A DNA stretch of 64,000 nt from Faunimonas pinastri (GTDB taxonomy: Bacteria > Pseudomonadota > Alphaproteobacteria > Rhizobiales > Afifellaceae): the NCBI RefSeq assembly GCF_900110915.1, contig NZ_FOFG01000008.1:62001-126000 (forward strand). Reading direction: 5' to 3'. The notes under the pieces are model-generated. The model was not told the DNA's origin and searched no databases. It saw only the letters and a program-made list of their open reading frames with translations. This document shows, in pieces, positions 21,103-30,515 of the stretch. The stretch's first letter is position 1; each line of letters opens with the position of its first letter. The position numbers were made by a program, and so were the translations under genes.

Positions 21103-21684
21103 TTAACGCGCGAACGAAACCGGCGCTCCCGCCTGGGTTTCACCGCTGAACTGCGTCTTGGACGAGGCATAGAGCCGCGCCACGGTCGCACCCTGGTCGT
21201 CGATCAGGCGCACCTGCTTGCCGTCCAGGCTCCACGCCGAGACGCCCTTCAGCGCCGGGCCGTTACAGCCGCGCGTCGTGGCGCGGTAGCCGCCGGACCA
21301 CGTGGTCAGCGACATGAACAGCTGGCAGGAATCGCCCGCCGAAGAGAGCTTCCAGCCGCCGAGCAGATCGGTGCGGCCGACCGAGGCGCCACCGCCCGAG
21401 CCGGAAGCCGCGGACTGGGCCGGCGGCAGCGAGGCGACCTGGGTGCCCGGCTGCATCGTCTGGTCGGCGGGACCGCCTGCCATCGGTGCGTCGGGCGCCT
21501 GCATGGAAGCCTCCGGCGGCGGCAGGGTGTTGCGCGAAACCGGCTGGGCGGGGACGGCCGCGAGCGGCGGCGCGGCCATCGGGGGCGGGGGAGCCGGCTG
21601 ATATGCCGGCGAAGCGCTCTGGCAGCCGGCGAGACCAAGGCTCGCGGCCGCCACAAAGATCATCATATCTGTTCTGAGCCGCAT
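21103..21684 (-). CDS. omp19: Omp19-like AprI/Inh protease-inhibitor lipoprotein
   Basis: A 193-residue lipoprotein. A short signal peptide leads to lipobox LAGC, with the lipidated Cys at residue 21. A Pro/Ala-rich stretch includes GTQVASLPPA, which also occurs in Brucella Omp19. The C-terminal AprI/Inh beta-barrel (LLGGWKLSSAGDSCQLFMSL to GAPVSFAR) holds two Cys positioned for the family disulphide. Brucella Omp19 is an outer-membrane lipoprotein that inhibits proteases, and the resemblance in architecture is close. Here it lies behind zapE. Inhibition of host or own proteases is inferred from the family. A later Met at residue 7 is an alternative start. Confidence 0.85.
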   Translation of the reverse strand: MRLRTDMMIFVAAASLGLAGCQSASPAYQPAPPPPMAAPPLAAVPAQPVSRNTLPPPEASMQAPDAPMAGGPADQTMQPGTQVASLPPAQSAASGSGGGASVGRTDLLGGWKLSSAGDSCQLFMSLTTWSGGYRATTRGCNGPALKGVSAWSLDGKQVRLIDDQGATVARLYASSKTQFSGETQAGAPVSFAR

Positions 21685-21816
21685 CGCTGCTTCCTTGATT
21701 GTGCCCCAGATTGGGACATTTCACCTTCAGATGGCGTCTCCGCCTGGACCGGACCTCTTGACCCGACTACCGGCACCATCTACCCCGTTTTCTCACGAAC
21801 GCAACGGATCGCATGA

Positions 21817-22707
21817 ATGTCAGATTTCGGTGAGGCCGGAAAAGCACAGTCCGTTGCGGTGCCAATAGCGGGCACGGACCCTCAGCCGCACATCGTCGAC
21901 CAGCTGATCGCGGAGCGTGGCACGAAGATCGTCCACAGCCGATTCTGGCCGGTTCTGCGGCCTTTCCTGCACAAGATCCTGCGCTACGACGAGGCCGTAG
22001 AGATGGCCGACAGGCTGGCTCCGCTGCCGACCCGCCCGGCAATGGAATATCTGAGCGAGCTTCTGCATCTCGACCTCCGGATCGAGGGCCGCGAGAACAT
22101 TCCCAGGAGCGGCGGCTTCGTGCTGGCCGCGAATCACCCGACGGGGATCGCCGATGGCGTCGCCGTCTATGATGCGCTTTTTCCGACCCGTCCGGACATC
22201 GCGATCTTCACCAATCGCGATGCGGTCCGCGTCAACCCGCGCCTGTCAGACGTGCTGATCCCGGTGGAATGGCGCGAGGAGTTCCGCAACCATACGAAGG
22301 CCAAGGAAACGCTGCGCCTGTCCTCCCGCGCCTTTCGGGAAGGTCGCGCCGTCGTCATCTTTCCGTCCGGCCGCATCGCCTTCTGGAAGGACAACAAGCT
22401 GAACGAGCGACCGTGGCAGGTTTCCGCCGTGACGCTGGCGCGCAAGTACGGCGTCCCGGTCCTGCCGGTGAACGTCCAGGCGCGCAATTCCAGCCTGTTC
22501 TACTGGTTCGCCAACTGGAACACGGAGTTGCGCGACATGACCGTGTTCAACGAACTCCTCAACAAGCGGGGCAAGACCTTTCGCATCCGCTTCGGCCCGA
22601 TGATCGCGGCCGAGCGCATCGCCGAGGGCGATCCCGCCGAGATGACCGCCGCCCTGCAGGACTATACCGTCCACAGCCTCGCACGAGACGCAGCGGCGCC
22701 CTTCTAG
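21817..22707 (+). CDS. PlsC-type phospholipid/glycerol acyltransferase
   Basis: A 296-residue acyltransferase of the PlsC superfamily. The acyl-transfer motif appears as AANHPTGIADG (His-x5-Asp, a variant of the usual His-x4-Asp), followed by NRDAVRVNP and the FPSGRIAFW block that binds the glycerophosphate moiety. Members of this subgroup act on lysophospholipids, but substrate is not deducible. It is a single gene, divergent from the omp19-like gene with a 130-bp shared upstream region and convergent with valS, with a strong bidirectional terminator between. Confidence 0.82.
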   Translation: MSDFGEAGKAQSVAVPIAGTDPQPHIVDQLIAERGTKIVHSRFWPVLRPFLHKILRYDEAVEMADRLAPLPTRPAMEYLSELLHLDLRIEGRENIPRSGGFVLAANHPTGIADGVAVYDALFPTRPDIAIFTNRDAVRVNPRLSDVLIPVEWREEFRNHTKAKETLRLSSRAFREGRAVVIFPSGRIAFWKDNKLNERPWQVSAVTLARKYGVPVLPVNVQARNSSLFYWFANWNTELRDMTVFNELLNKRGKTFRIRFGPMIAAERIAEGDPAEMTAALQDYTVHSLARDAAAPF

Positions 22708-22776
22708 GCTCCGGCTCCCGAGCTCAAGGCCGCGACAGGGGCTGCCCGAGGCCCTGCCCTCCCGAGCTTCCAACGA

Positions 22777-22808
22777 AAAGGCCGCCCGGATCGCTCCGGG
22801 CGGCCTTT
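22777..22808. terminator. Bidirectional terminator between acyltransferase gene and valS
   Basis: A perfect 14-bp stem (AAAGGCCGCCCGGA with its complement) around a TCGC loop, with T-rich ends on both strands. It directly abuts the valS stop codon and serves both convergent units. Confidence 0.92.
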
Positions 22809-22809
22809 C

Positions 22810-25521
22810 TCATTCGGCGCTCTGGATGCGCTTCAGCGCGATCTTCAGCTTGTCCAGCGAGGAGACGTATTCCTCCCGCTTCTCCCGTTCGGCCGCGACG
22901 ACGTCTTCCGGCGCGCGGGCGACGAAGCTCTCGTTGGAGAGCTTCTTGTCCAGCCGCGAGATCTCGCCCTCCACCTTGACGATCTCCTTGGAAAGACGGC
23001 CTTCCTCGGCCGCAAGGTCGATCACGCCACCGAGCGGCAGCGCCAGCGTCGCCTCGCCGAGGATGATCTGTGCCGCACCCTTGGGAGCTGCGTCCGCAGC
23101 CTCGATGGAAGCCAGCCGCGCCAGCCGTTCCAGCACGGGCGCCTGCCGCTTGAGCCGCTCGGCGGTGAGGGCTGACGCGCCGATTACGACCAGCGGCATC
23201 TTGGCGGCCGGCGGCACGTTCATTTCCGAGCGGACCGAGCGGACCGATGTCACGAGGTCGACGAGCCAGTTGATCTCGGCGGCCGCGTCGGCATCGGCGA
23301 ATTCCGCAGCCGGCCAGGGCGTCAGCGCCAGCACGCCGGCATCCGACCCGGCCAGCCCGGCCCACAGCGCCTCCGTCATGTAGGGCATGAACGGATGCAG
23401 AAGCTTGAGGATCAGCCCGAGAACATGGGCGGCGGTCGCCCTCGTCTCAGCCTTGGCCGCCTCGTCGCCGCTCCCCAGCAGGGGCTTGATCAGTTCCACG
23501 TACCAGTCGCAGAACGTGTCCCAGACGAAATGATAGATCGCGTCCGCCGCATCGTTGAAGCGGAAGCCCTCCAGCGCGGATGTGACCTTGGCGGCGGCCT
23601 CCGCCGCTTCCGTCAAGATCCAGCGATTGACGGTCTGCGACGCCGAAGCCGGATCGAAGTTGGAGGCGGGCCGGCATTCGTTCATCTCGCAGAAGCGCGC
23701 GGCGTTCCAGAGCTTGGTGCCGAAGTTGCGATAACCGGCCACCCGCGAGGTCGCGAGGCGGATGTCGCGACCCTGCGCGGCCATGGCGGCCAGCGTGAAG
23801 CGCAGCGCATCGGCGCCGAACTCGTCGATCAGCTCCAGCGGATCGATGACGTTGCCCTTGGACTTCGACATCTTGGCGCCATGCTCGTCACGGACGAGCG
23901 CATGGAGATAAACGGTGCCGAAAGGCTCCTTCTCCATGAAGTGCAGGCCCATCATCATCATCCGGGCGACCCAGAAGAAGATGATGTCGAAGCCGGTGAT
24001 CAGGACGTTTGTCGGATAATATCGGGCGAGCTCCGGCGTCTGGTCCGGCCAGCCCAGCGTCGAGAAGGGCCAGAGCGCGGACGAGAACCAGGTGTCGAGC
24101 ACGTCCTCGTCGCGGATCAGTTCCGCCTCGTGGCCGTAATGGCTGGACGCGGCCGCCCTCGCCTCCTCTTCCGTGGTCTCGACGAAGACATGGCCGTCGG
24201 GGCCGTACCAGGCGGGAATGCGATGGCCCCACCAGAGCTGGCGCGAGATGCACCACGGCTGGATGTTCTCCATCCACTCGAAATAGGTCTTCTCCCAGTT
24301 CTTCGGGACAAAGACCGTCCGACCCTCGCGGACGCTGGCGATCGCCGGCTGGGCGAGAGTCTTGGCGTCGACATACCACTGGTCGGTGAGGAACGGCTCG
24401 ATCGGCACGCCGGAGCGGTCACCATGCGGAACCACGTGCGGATGGTCCTCGATCGCAGGCACGAGATCCCTCGCCTGCATCATGGCGACGATGGCCTCGC
24501 GGGCGGCAAACCGGTCGAGCCCATCCACGGCCCGGATCGTCTCAGCGAGTTCCGCGCTTTCCGGCAAGCCTTCCAGAAACGCTTCGTTGCCGGAAATGCG
24601 AATCCTCGCTTCCGGGTCCATGATGTTGATCACCGGCAGCTGATGCCGGCGGCCGACCTCGAAATCGTTGAAGTCGTGCGCGGGGGTGATCTTCACCGCG
24701 CCGGATCCGGCCTCCGGATCGGCATAGGAATCCGCCACGATCGGAATGCGGCGGCCGACGAGAGGCAGTACGACGTGCTTGCCGACGAGATCGCGATAGC
24801 GCTCGTCCTCCGGGTTCACCGCGACGGCGGTGTCGCCCAGCATGGTTTCAGGGCGTGTGGTCGCGACCGTGATAAAGCGGTCGGCCTCGCCTTCCACCGG
24901 ATAGCGGAAATGCCAGAGGTGCCCCTTGGTCTCGACCTGCTGCACCTCGATGTCGGAGATGGCGGTCAGGAACTTCGGGTCCCAGTTGACCAGTCGCTTG
25001 TCGCGGTAGATCAGGCCTTCCCGGAACAGCCGCACGAAGACCTTCACCACGGCGCGGGACAGCCCCTCGTCCATGGTGAAGCGCTCGCGCGACCAGTCTG
25101 CGGAGGCGCCGAGACGCTTCAACTGGTTGCCGATCGCGCCGCCGGACTCGCCCTTCCACGCCCAGACCTTTTCCAGGAACGCGTCGCGACCGATCTCACG
25201 GCGGCCGGGTTCGCCGCGCGCCGCCATCTGACGCTCCACGACCATCTGCGTCGCGATGCCGGCATGGTCCATGCCGGGCTGCCAGAGCACATCCTTGCCG
25301 CGCATCCGCTCGAAGCGGACCAGCACGTCCTGCAACGTGTTGTTCAGGGCATGCCCCATGTGGAGCGAACCGGTGACGTTCGGCGGCGGAATGACGATGC
25401 AGAAGGTTTCGGCATCCGGCCTGGCGCCGGCGCCGGCGCCGGCGCGGAAGGCACCCGCTTCTTCCCAGCGCTCGCGGATTTCCGGCTCAACGCTTGCGGC
25501 ATCAAAGGTCTTGTCTAGCAT
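22810..25521 (-). CDS. valS: Valyl-tRNA synthetase
   Basis: A 903-residue class I synthetase. HIGH motif as GSLHMGHALNN (about residue 52), KMSKS loop as KMSKSKGNVIDP, an editing (CP1) domain containing VATTRPETMLGDTAV, and a C-terminal coiled-coil (EEGRLSKEIVKVEGEISRLDK) typical of ValRS. Length is normal for the alphaproteobacterial type. It belongs to the common Hyphomicrobiales order pcm-tolC-popZ-valS, all on the minus strand, but popZ is followed by its own terminator so valS probably has its own promoter. Confidence 0.98.
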   Translation of the reverse strand: MLDKTFDAASVEPEIRERWEEAGAFRAGAGAGARPDAETFCIVIPPPNVTGSLHMGHALNNTLQDVLVRFERMRGKDVLWQPGMDHAGIATQMVVERQMAARGEPGRREIGRDAFLEKVWAWKGESGGAIGNQLKRLGASADWSRERFTMDEGLSRAVVKVFVRLFREGLIYRDKRLVNWDPKFLTAISDIEVQQVETKGHLWHFRYPVEGEADRFITVATTRPETMLGDTAVAVNPEDERYRDLVGKHVVLPLVGRRIPIVADSYADPEAGSGAVKITPAHDFNDFEVGRRHQLPVINIMDPEARIRISGNEAFLEGLPESAELAETIRAVDGLDRFAAREAIVAMMQARDLVPAIEDHPHVVPHGDRSGVPIEPFLTDQWYVDAKTLAQPAIASVREGRTVFVPKNWEKTYFEWMENIQPWCISRQLWWGHRIPAWYGPDGHVFVETTEEEARAAASSHYGHEAELIRDEDVLDTWFSSALWPFSTLGWPDQTPELARYYPTNVLITGFDIIFFWVARMMMMGLHFMEKEPFGTVYLHALVRDEHGAKMSKSKGNVIDPLELIDEFGADALRFTLAAMAAQGRDIRLATSRVAGYRNFGTKLWNAARFCEMNECRPASNFDPASASQTVNRWILTEAAEAAAKVTSALEGFRFNDAADAIYHFVWDTFCDWYVELIKPLLGSGDEAAKAETRATAAHVLGLILKLLHPFMPYMTEALWAGLAGSDAGVLALTPWPAAEFADADAAAEINWLVDLVTSVRSVRSEMNVPPAAKMPLVVIGASALTAERLKRQAPVLERLARLASIEAADAAPKGAAQIILGEATLALPLGGVIDLAAEEGRLSKEIVKVEGEISRLDKKLSNESFVARAPEDVVAAEREKREEYVSSLDKLKIALKRIQSAE

Positions 25522-25584
25522 TCGCCCACTCTCGATGGCAGGCCGCCGTTAAACTGAGGGCGTCCGCAGGTGTCAACACAACGC

Positions 25585-25618
25585 AAAAAAGCATGAAGCG
25601 CGCCGAGGGGCGCGCTTC
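25585..25618 (-). terminator. Rho-independent terminator of popZ
   Basis: On the minus strand GAAGCGCGCC pairs with GGCGCGCTTC around a 4-base loop, then ATGC and six T residues follow. It lies about 22 bases past the popZ stop. Confidence 0.88.
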
Positions 25619-25640
25619 AACAGGCAACCGTCGAAAAATC

Positions 25641-26162
25641 TCAGCGACGACCGCGCGAAACCCGCTCGATTTCCTCGCGCACGAGCCGCTCCACGAGCGG
25701 CGGCAGGTTCTCGTCCAGCCAGTCCTTCAGCATCGGACGCAGGAGGTCGGCAACCACATCGTCCAGCGTGCGCGCGTTCTGCGTGAACACCAAGGTCGCG
25801 AGGTCGCTGAAGGCGCCGGACACCTGCTGATCCGCTTCCCGCGAGATCAGCGACGTTTCCTGGTGCGGATGACCGCCTGATTCCTGATCCATCATCTCAT
25901 GTCCTGCATCGGGTTCCGCGTGGGCGACGGCGATGGGGGCCTGTTCAACGGGACGGGGCTCGGCGAAGATGCCAAGTTCCCCGGACGCCCGCCGGGCCGC
26001 CTCGAAGGTGCGCCCTTCCGCACCGCGCGAACGAGCCGGCTGGGCGGGAGCCTGCCCGGCATCCCGCGCGGAAGCCGCCTCGCTGTCCTCGGAAATGATC
26101 TGGCGAATCGAAGCCAGGATCTCTTCCATCGATGGCTCGTACGCCGCACTCTGGTTTGCCAT
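25641..26162 (-). CDS. popZ: Polar organising protein PopZ (DUF2497)
   Basis: A 173-residue protein with PopZ architecture. A conserved N-terminal helix (EPSMEEILASIRQIISED) binds client proteins, an acidic Pro/Ala-rich disordered linker follows, and a C-terminal helical oligomerisation region reads LDDVVADLLRPMLKDWLDE then LPPLVERLVREEIERVS. In Caulobacter and Agrobacterium such proteins form a polar scaffold that anchors chromosome origins or growth-pole proteins. Length compares with about 177 in Caulobacter. It lies between tolC and valS, the usual place in this order. Confidence 0.92.
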   Translation of the reverse strand: MANQSAAYEPSMEEILASIRQIISEDSEAASARDAGQAPAQPARSRGAEGRTFEAARRASGELGIFAEPRPVEQAPIAVAHAEPDAGHEMMDQESGGHPHQETSLISREADQQVSGAFSDLATLVFTQNARTLDDVVADLLRPMLKDWLDENLPPLVERLVREEIERVSRGRR

Positions 26163-26274
26163 CTCTACTCTCCGCTACCGACGCCGCCTGATTCGCCTGC
26201 GAATGGCAAAAAAACCTTACATCACCGGAGAGGCGCCCCGCGGCCAGAAGAGCCGCTGGGCACAGCTTTCTCCG

Positions 26275-27672
26275 TCAGCGGCCGTCCGGCGTGCGGAGCC
26301 CGCCCCACTTGTCCTTCACCGCCTGGTAATGGGACTGCGGCTTGTAGGCGGTCGCGGGCAGGTTCAGGTGATCGAGCCCGAGACGGCCGGTCGCCTGCAG
26401 CAGCGCCAGGGAAGCAAGACCGCGGTTGCGCTGGCCCGACACGACCTGCACCTGGGCGTTGAGGAGGTTCTGGCGCTCGTCCAGGACGTCCAGCAGCGTG
26501 CGCTGCCCGACCTTCTGCTCTTCCTCCACGCCGGAGACGGCGATCTGCTCGGCCTGGACCGCAGCGGTCGCGGCGGTGATCGAAGCCTTCGCGGCGGCGA
26601 GATTGCCGAAGGAAGCCACGGCGGCCTGACGCACCTGATCGCGCGCCTGATCGACCTGGATCTTGCGCTGGCCCAGCGTTTCCTTGGCCTGGCGGATCTG
26701 CGAGGCGTAGGCACCACCGGCATAAAGCGGGATCGAGATCTGGCCGACGACCTGCGCCTCATTGGTGAACTGGTGGCTGCTCTGGCCGAGTTCGTTGACG
26801 CTGCCGCCCGTGTGCTCGGCCGTGCCCTGCAGGGTGATGGTCGGCAACAACAGGCCCTCCGCCTGCTTCACGGCGAAGTTCGCTGCATCCACGGCATAGC
26901 TCGCCGAGAGCACCGAGGGATGCTCCTTGATCGCGACATTGGCCGCTTCGGAGACGGATCTCGGCAGCCGGCTCTCAAAGGGAAATTCGGAACGGAGATT
27001 GACCGGGTCGTGGCCGACGAGCTGCCGGTACGTCGCCTGGTCCTGCTTCAGCGTGGCTTCCGCCGAGGAAACATTGGAGATCGCGGTGCTCAGCTGCGAC
27101 CGGGCCTGCGCCACGTCGGTGCGGGTGCTTTCGCCGACCTTGAACTGATCCTCGGCCGCCTGAAGCTCGCGCTGGAGATAGGTCACGTCGTTGCGGTTCA
27201 GCTGCAGCACCGCCTGATCGTAGACGACGTTGAGGTAGGACTGCGCCGCATCGTAGAGAACCGTCTGGACGGTGTTCTCGAGGCTTGCGCGGGAGGACAG
27301 GACGTTGGCGTCCGCCTCATTAATCGCATTGCGATTGCGGAACCCCTGGAACAGGGTCTGCGTTGCCTGAAGACCGTTGGAGTACTGAAACGTGTTCGCG
27401 GTGACCGGAACGCCGGACGTGCTCGGGCTCTGAGTGCGCGTCGTATTCGCGGTGCCGGTCGTATAGGCCGAGATCTGCGGACGGAGCGCGGCCTTGGCCT
27501 GCGGCACGTATTCGTCCGTGGCCCGCAATCCGGCGCGAGCCGCGTTGATCTGCGGGTTATTGGCGTAGGCCGATGCCAGCGCCTGGGCCATCGTTTCGGC
27601 ATGTGCAGGGGCCAGCGCCGAAACGGCAAGACCACTGACGGAAATCAGGAGTGTCAGAATATGACGGGACAC
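26275..27672 (-). CDS. tolC: TolC family outer-membrane efflux/secretion channel
   Basis: A 465-residue outer-membrane factor with a signal peptide ending at APAHA. It contains the two repeated TolC helical halves (ALASAYANNPQINAARAGLRA and QAKETLGQRKIQVDQARDQV). TolC partners with tripartite pumps and type I secretion, so it could serve export of the RTX protein in this window. I choose the GTG at 27672 (SRHILTLLIS...) since GAGGG lies 5 bases upstream; a GTG two codons earlier would overlap that site. It is called BepC in Brucella. Confidence 0.92.
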   Translation of the reverse strand: MSRHILTLLISVSGLAVSALAPAHAETMAQALASAYANNPQINAARAGLRATDEYVPQAKAALRPQISAYTTGTANTTRTQSPSTSGVPVTANTFQYSNGLQATQTLFQGFRNRNAINEADANVLSSRASLENTVQTVLYDAAQSYLNVVYDQAVLQLNRNDVTYLQRELQAAEDQFKVGESTRTDVAQARSQLSTAISNVSSAEATLKQDQATYRQLVGHDPVNLRSEFPFESRLPRSVSEAANVAIKEHPSVLSASYAVDAANFAVKQAEGLLLPTITLQGTAEHTGGSVNELGQSSHQFTNEAQVVGQISIPLYAGGAYASQIRQAKETLGQRKIQVDQARDQVRQAAVASFGNLAAAKASITAATAAVQAEQIAVSGVEEEQKVGQRTLLDVLDERQNLLNAQVQVVSGQRNRGLASLALLQATGRLGLDHLNLPATAYKPQSHYQAVKDKWGGLRTPDGR

Positions 27673-27830
27673 AGGCACCCTCGCTCACGCGTTACCAACC
27701 GAGGCAGTTGAGAGTTTATTAACATCTCTCGCTCACATCGGGCGGGGTTGAATTGGAGGTCCACGGAATTCGGAAGCAACCGAGGCTGAATTGCAACAGC
27801 CACTTCCGACCGAAGGACAAAATCAGCGAA

Positions 27831-28496
27831 TCAGAATATGAATTCCGGCTTCCGTTCGAAGCCGGGCAAAATTGGCGCCCAGGCGTCAAAAAGAACGCGC
27901 CCGGCCACCTGATCGCCCACACGCTCGTACAGCATTGCCCGGCTGAGCCGGCCTTCCTGCTTGACGAGAGCCAGGATGCCACCCGGCTTGAGCTGCCGGA
28001 CATAAGCGTCCGGAAGAACCTCCACCGCTCCATCGACGAGAATCGCATCGTATGGACCGCTGGAGGGATAACCATCCACCAGCCGAGACTGGGCGATGGC
28101 GACATTCGGAGTGCCGAGCGCCTTCAATGCGCCCTCCGCTGCGGAGACGAGCGAATCGTTCTCCTCCAGCGCGACGACGCCGCCGACGAGCCGGGACAGC
28201 ACGGCGGATGAATAGCCGCTGCCCGCCCCGACGACGAGGACCACCGAATCACGGCGTAGCCCCATGGCCTGCACCAGGCGGGCAAACTGGCTCGGTGCCA
28301 TCATGTAGCGGTCGCCGCCCGGCGTTGACGCGATCTTCAGATCGCGATCGGCATAACTGAAGGGCCGCTCGTCCTCAGGGACGAACAGTTCCCGTGGCAC
28401 GGTCGAGAAGACGCGGATGATTTCGTGATCCGTGACGTCGCTCGGCCGGATCTGGTTATCGACCATCCGTTGCCGGAGCGTCGCGAAATCCGTCAT
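27831..28496 (-). CDS. pcm: Protein-L-isoaspartate O-methyltransferase family protein
   Basis: A 220-residue SAM-dependent methyltransferase of the PCMT family, which repairs isoaspartyl residues. Motifs are MVDNQIRPSDVTD at the N terminus, the SAM-binding VLVVGAGSGYSSAVL and GPYDAILVDGAVEVLP. In rhizobial genomes this short paralogue regularly precedes tolC, as here, and may not be the main repair enzyme. The catalytic SxxxP and TISQP-type loop is altered (MMAPSQFARL), so activity is uncertain. ATG at 28496 gives the family N terminus; an in-frame ATG six codons earlier is possible. Confidence 0.82.
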   Translation of the reverse strand: MTDFATLRQRMVDNQIRPSDVTDHEIIRVFSTVPRELFVPEDERPFSYADRDLKIASTPGGDRYMMAPSQFARLVQAMGLRRDSVVLVVGAGSGYSSAVLSRLVGGVVALEENDSLVSAAEGALKALGTPNVAIAQSRLVDGYPSSGPYDAILVDGAVEVLPDAYVRQLKPGGILALVKQEGRLSRAMLYERVGDQVAGRVLFDAWAPILPGFERKPEFIF

Positions 28497-28608
28497 GGCT
28501 GTACCCCAACCCAAGATGTTGCGGAGTTTCTAATGGGGCGGCCAGCCAAGCACAAGATGACGCGGCGCACACAAATCCGTAATGCAACCGAACTGTTGTT
28601 TACGGGCA

Positions 28609-29187
28609 CTAGTAGAGCGGGCTCACTCCGACTACCGCCCGGTGCAGCCAGAACAGGATGACGGCCCAGAGCACCGCGCCGAGCACGACGGCGAGGATGT
28701 CGTTACGGACCGGCCCGCGCACCCGGACGATCCCGCTTTGCCGGTCGCGGCGGCGCAGGAGCGCGTAGTCCGCGATCGCCCAGACCAGGAACGCGCCGAA
28801 GAGGACGATGTCGTTCAGCGTCCCGTTCGCGAGCAGGTGCGCCAGCGCCCAGACCTTGACCGCCAGGACCATCGGATGGCCCAGCGCAGGCTTGAGCCGG
28901 CCGGCCGGCACGAAATAGGCGGCGAACAGGACGAAGGTGAAGAAGTTCAGCAGGATCGCCAGATGGTTCATCCCATAGGGAGGAAGCCAGACGACGGTCG
29001 GATCCTGCCGGGCGGTCTGATAGCCCCAGACCAGCAGGATCAGGCCGACCAGCGAGGCGACGGAGTGCATCACGCGCCAGGGGCCTCTCCCGAAGCGCTC
29101 GATCTGCCGTTCCCGCCAGGCCGGTGCGAAGATCCGCACGGAGTGGCTGCCGAGAAAGAGAATCAGGCCGATAATGAGGAGAGGCAT
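28609..29187 (-). CDS. NnrU family membrane protein
   Basis: A 192-residue integral membrane protein with about five or six hydrophobic segments, beginning LIIGLILFLGSHSVRIF and containing GHPMVLAVKVWALAHLLANG, which is the NnrU/isoprenylcysteine-methyltransferase-like block. NnrU was first found near nitric-oxide reductase genes, and carotenoid isomerase homologues share the fold. No denitrification gene lies here, so the role is open. It is divergent from the PQQ sugar dehydrogenase gene. Confidence 0.82.
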   Translation of the reverse strand: MPLLIIGLILFLGSHSVRIFAPAWRERQIERFGRGPWRVMHSVASLVGLILLVWGYQTARQDPTVVWLPPYGMNHLAILLNFFTFVLFAAYFVPAGRLKPALGHPMVLAVKVWALAHLLANGTLNDIVLFGAFLVWAIADYALLRRRDRQSGIVRVRGPVRNDILAVVLGAVLWAVILFWLHRAVVGVSPLY

Positions 29188-29355
29188 GGCAGAACCGCTG
29201 AAAGCTACCTCATCGGGCTATCGGAGCTTCGTGAGGCTTGCAAGCCGCCTGTTGGTCGCGCCCAATCCCTCCCCACGCCGGACCTTCTCCCCAGTTTTCT
29301 GACCGGACCCGCACTCCAGCGCCGCCGCCGAACCTTTCAGCCCCGGAGATCACCG

Positions 29356-30444
29356 ATGAAGCTCATGCCCCACCTTCTCGCCGGCGCCTTCGTCCTGCTC
29401 GGCGCTTCCCTGGCGTCGGCCGCGGACACGCAATCGATCCTGTCACGCATCAAGCTGCCGCAGGGCTTCCGAATCGCGGTCTACGCGGAGGTGCCGGAGG
29501 CGCGATCCATCGCGAATTGCGGCGACAACCTCATCGTCAGCTCCCGCGACGGATCGATCTATGCCGTGCGCCCGGATGGCAGCGGCGGTGGCAAGGCGAC
29601 CCGGATCGCCTCCGACCTCCATTCTCCCAACGGAGTCGCCTGCCACGGCGACCGGCTTTATGTCGGCCTGCAGGACAAGGTCTCGTCGTGGCCGATCGCC
29701 GCCGACGGCTCCATTCAGCGGAACGGCCGGAAAGACCTGCTCGACCTGCCCGACAAGGCGCATCATGGCTGGCGCTATACCGGGATCGGGCCGGACGGGA
29801 AGCTCTATGTGGCCATTGGCTCGCCCTGCAACATCTGCCAGCCGGAGGGGCTGGAAGGCTCCATCATCCGCATGAACACCGACGGCTCGGACAAGGAAAC
29901 GGTGGCCAGCGGCGTGCGCAACTCCGTCGGTTTCGACTGGCAGCCATCCACCGGCACCATGTTCTTCACCGATAACGGCGCCGACACGATGGGCGACGAC
30001 ACGCCGCCGGACGAACTGAACGAGGTTCGCAAGGTCGGTGACTTCTACGGCTTTCCCTATTTCGGCGGCACGGTCAGGCTGAAGGGCTATGCGGACAAGA
30101 AGCCGCCGCGCGAGCAAACGCCGCCGGCGCACGCGTTCAAGGCCCATGTCGCGGCGCTCGGCATGCACTTCTACCGTGGCGCCATGTTCCCCGCCGCCTT
30201 CAGAGGCGACGTCTTCGTGGCCCAGCACGGCAGCTGGAACCGGACCGAGCCGGACGGCGCGAACGTCGTGCGCGTGCATTTCGAGAACGGGCAGCCGAAG
30301 AGCGAGGAGATCTTCGCCCAGGGATGGCTGCAGGGCAGCCGCAAGCTCGGCCGGCCTGTGGACGTGAAGGAATTCCGCGACGGGTCGCTGGCCGTTTCCG
30401 ACGACGAGGCGGGGCTGATCTACCGGATCAGCTATGGCGGCTAA
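29356..30444 (+). CDS. PQQ-dependent sugar dehydrogenase-like protein
   Basis: A 362-residue periplasmic six-bladed beta-propeller with signal peptide ending at SLASAA. It shows LPQGFRIAVYAEVPEARSIA, the segment HHGWRYTGIGPDGKLYVAIG and NPCNIC-like GSPCNIC, typical of the soluble aldose sugar dehydrogenase/YliI group that use PQQ and calcium to oxidise sugars. No pqq synthesis gene is visible, so cofactor supply is unknown. Start ATG 29356 has GGAG about 8 bases upstream; the frame is open far upstream but without meaning. A 136-residue unknown gene follows after 71 bases. Confidence 0.82.
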   Translation: MKLMPHLLAGAFVLLGASLASAADTQSILSRIKLPQGFRIAVYAEVPEARSIANCGDNLIVSSRDGSIYAVRPDGSGGGKATRIASDLHSPNGVACHGDRLYVGLQDKVSSWPIAADGSIQRNGRKDLLDLPDKAHHGWRYTGIGPDGKLYVAIGSPCNICQPEGLEGSIIRMNTDGSDKETVASGVRNSVGFDWQPSTGTMFFTDNGADTMGDDTPPDELNEVRKVGDFYGFPYFGGTVRLKGYADKKPPREQTPPAHAFKAHVAALGMHFYRGAMFPAAFRGDVFVAQHGSWNRTEPDGANVVRVHFENGQPKSEEIFAQGWLQGSRKLGRPVDVKEFRDGSLAVSDDEAGLIYRISYGG

Positions 30445-30515
30445 GCAGCGGCGGGCTTTCGGAACGGATTGGCTTCTTTCCGCTTTTCCCCGGGAGATTT
30501 CGCAAGGAGCATTCA

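Noticed and set aside
23395-25518. A long plus-strand frame antisense to valS
   Set aside because: Same reason: valS is clearly the real gene.
28582-29355. Long in-frame extension before the PQQ sugar dehydrogenase
   Set aside because: It overlaps NnrU on the other strand and precedes a clear signal peptide with its own ribosome-binding site.
30471-30496. GGAAC near 30471 upstream of the 136-residue gene, checked as an EcfG promoter
   Set aside because: With 16-base spacing the second box reads GCTT; not a convincing match.
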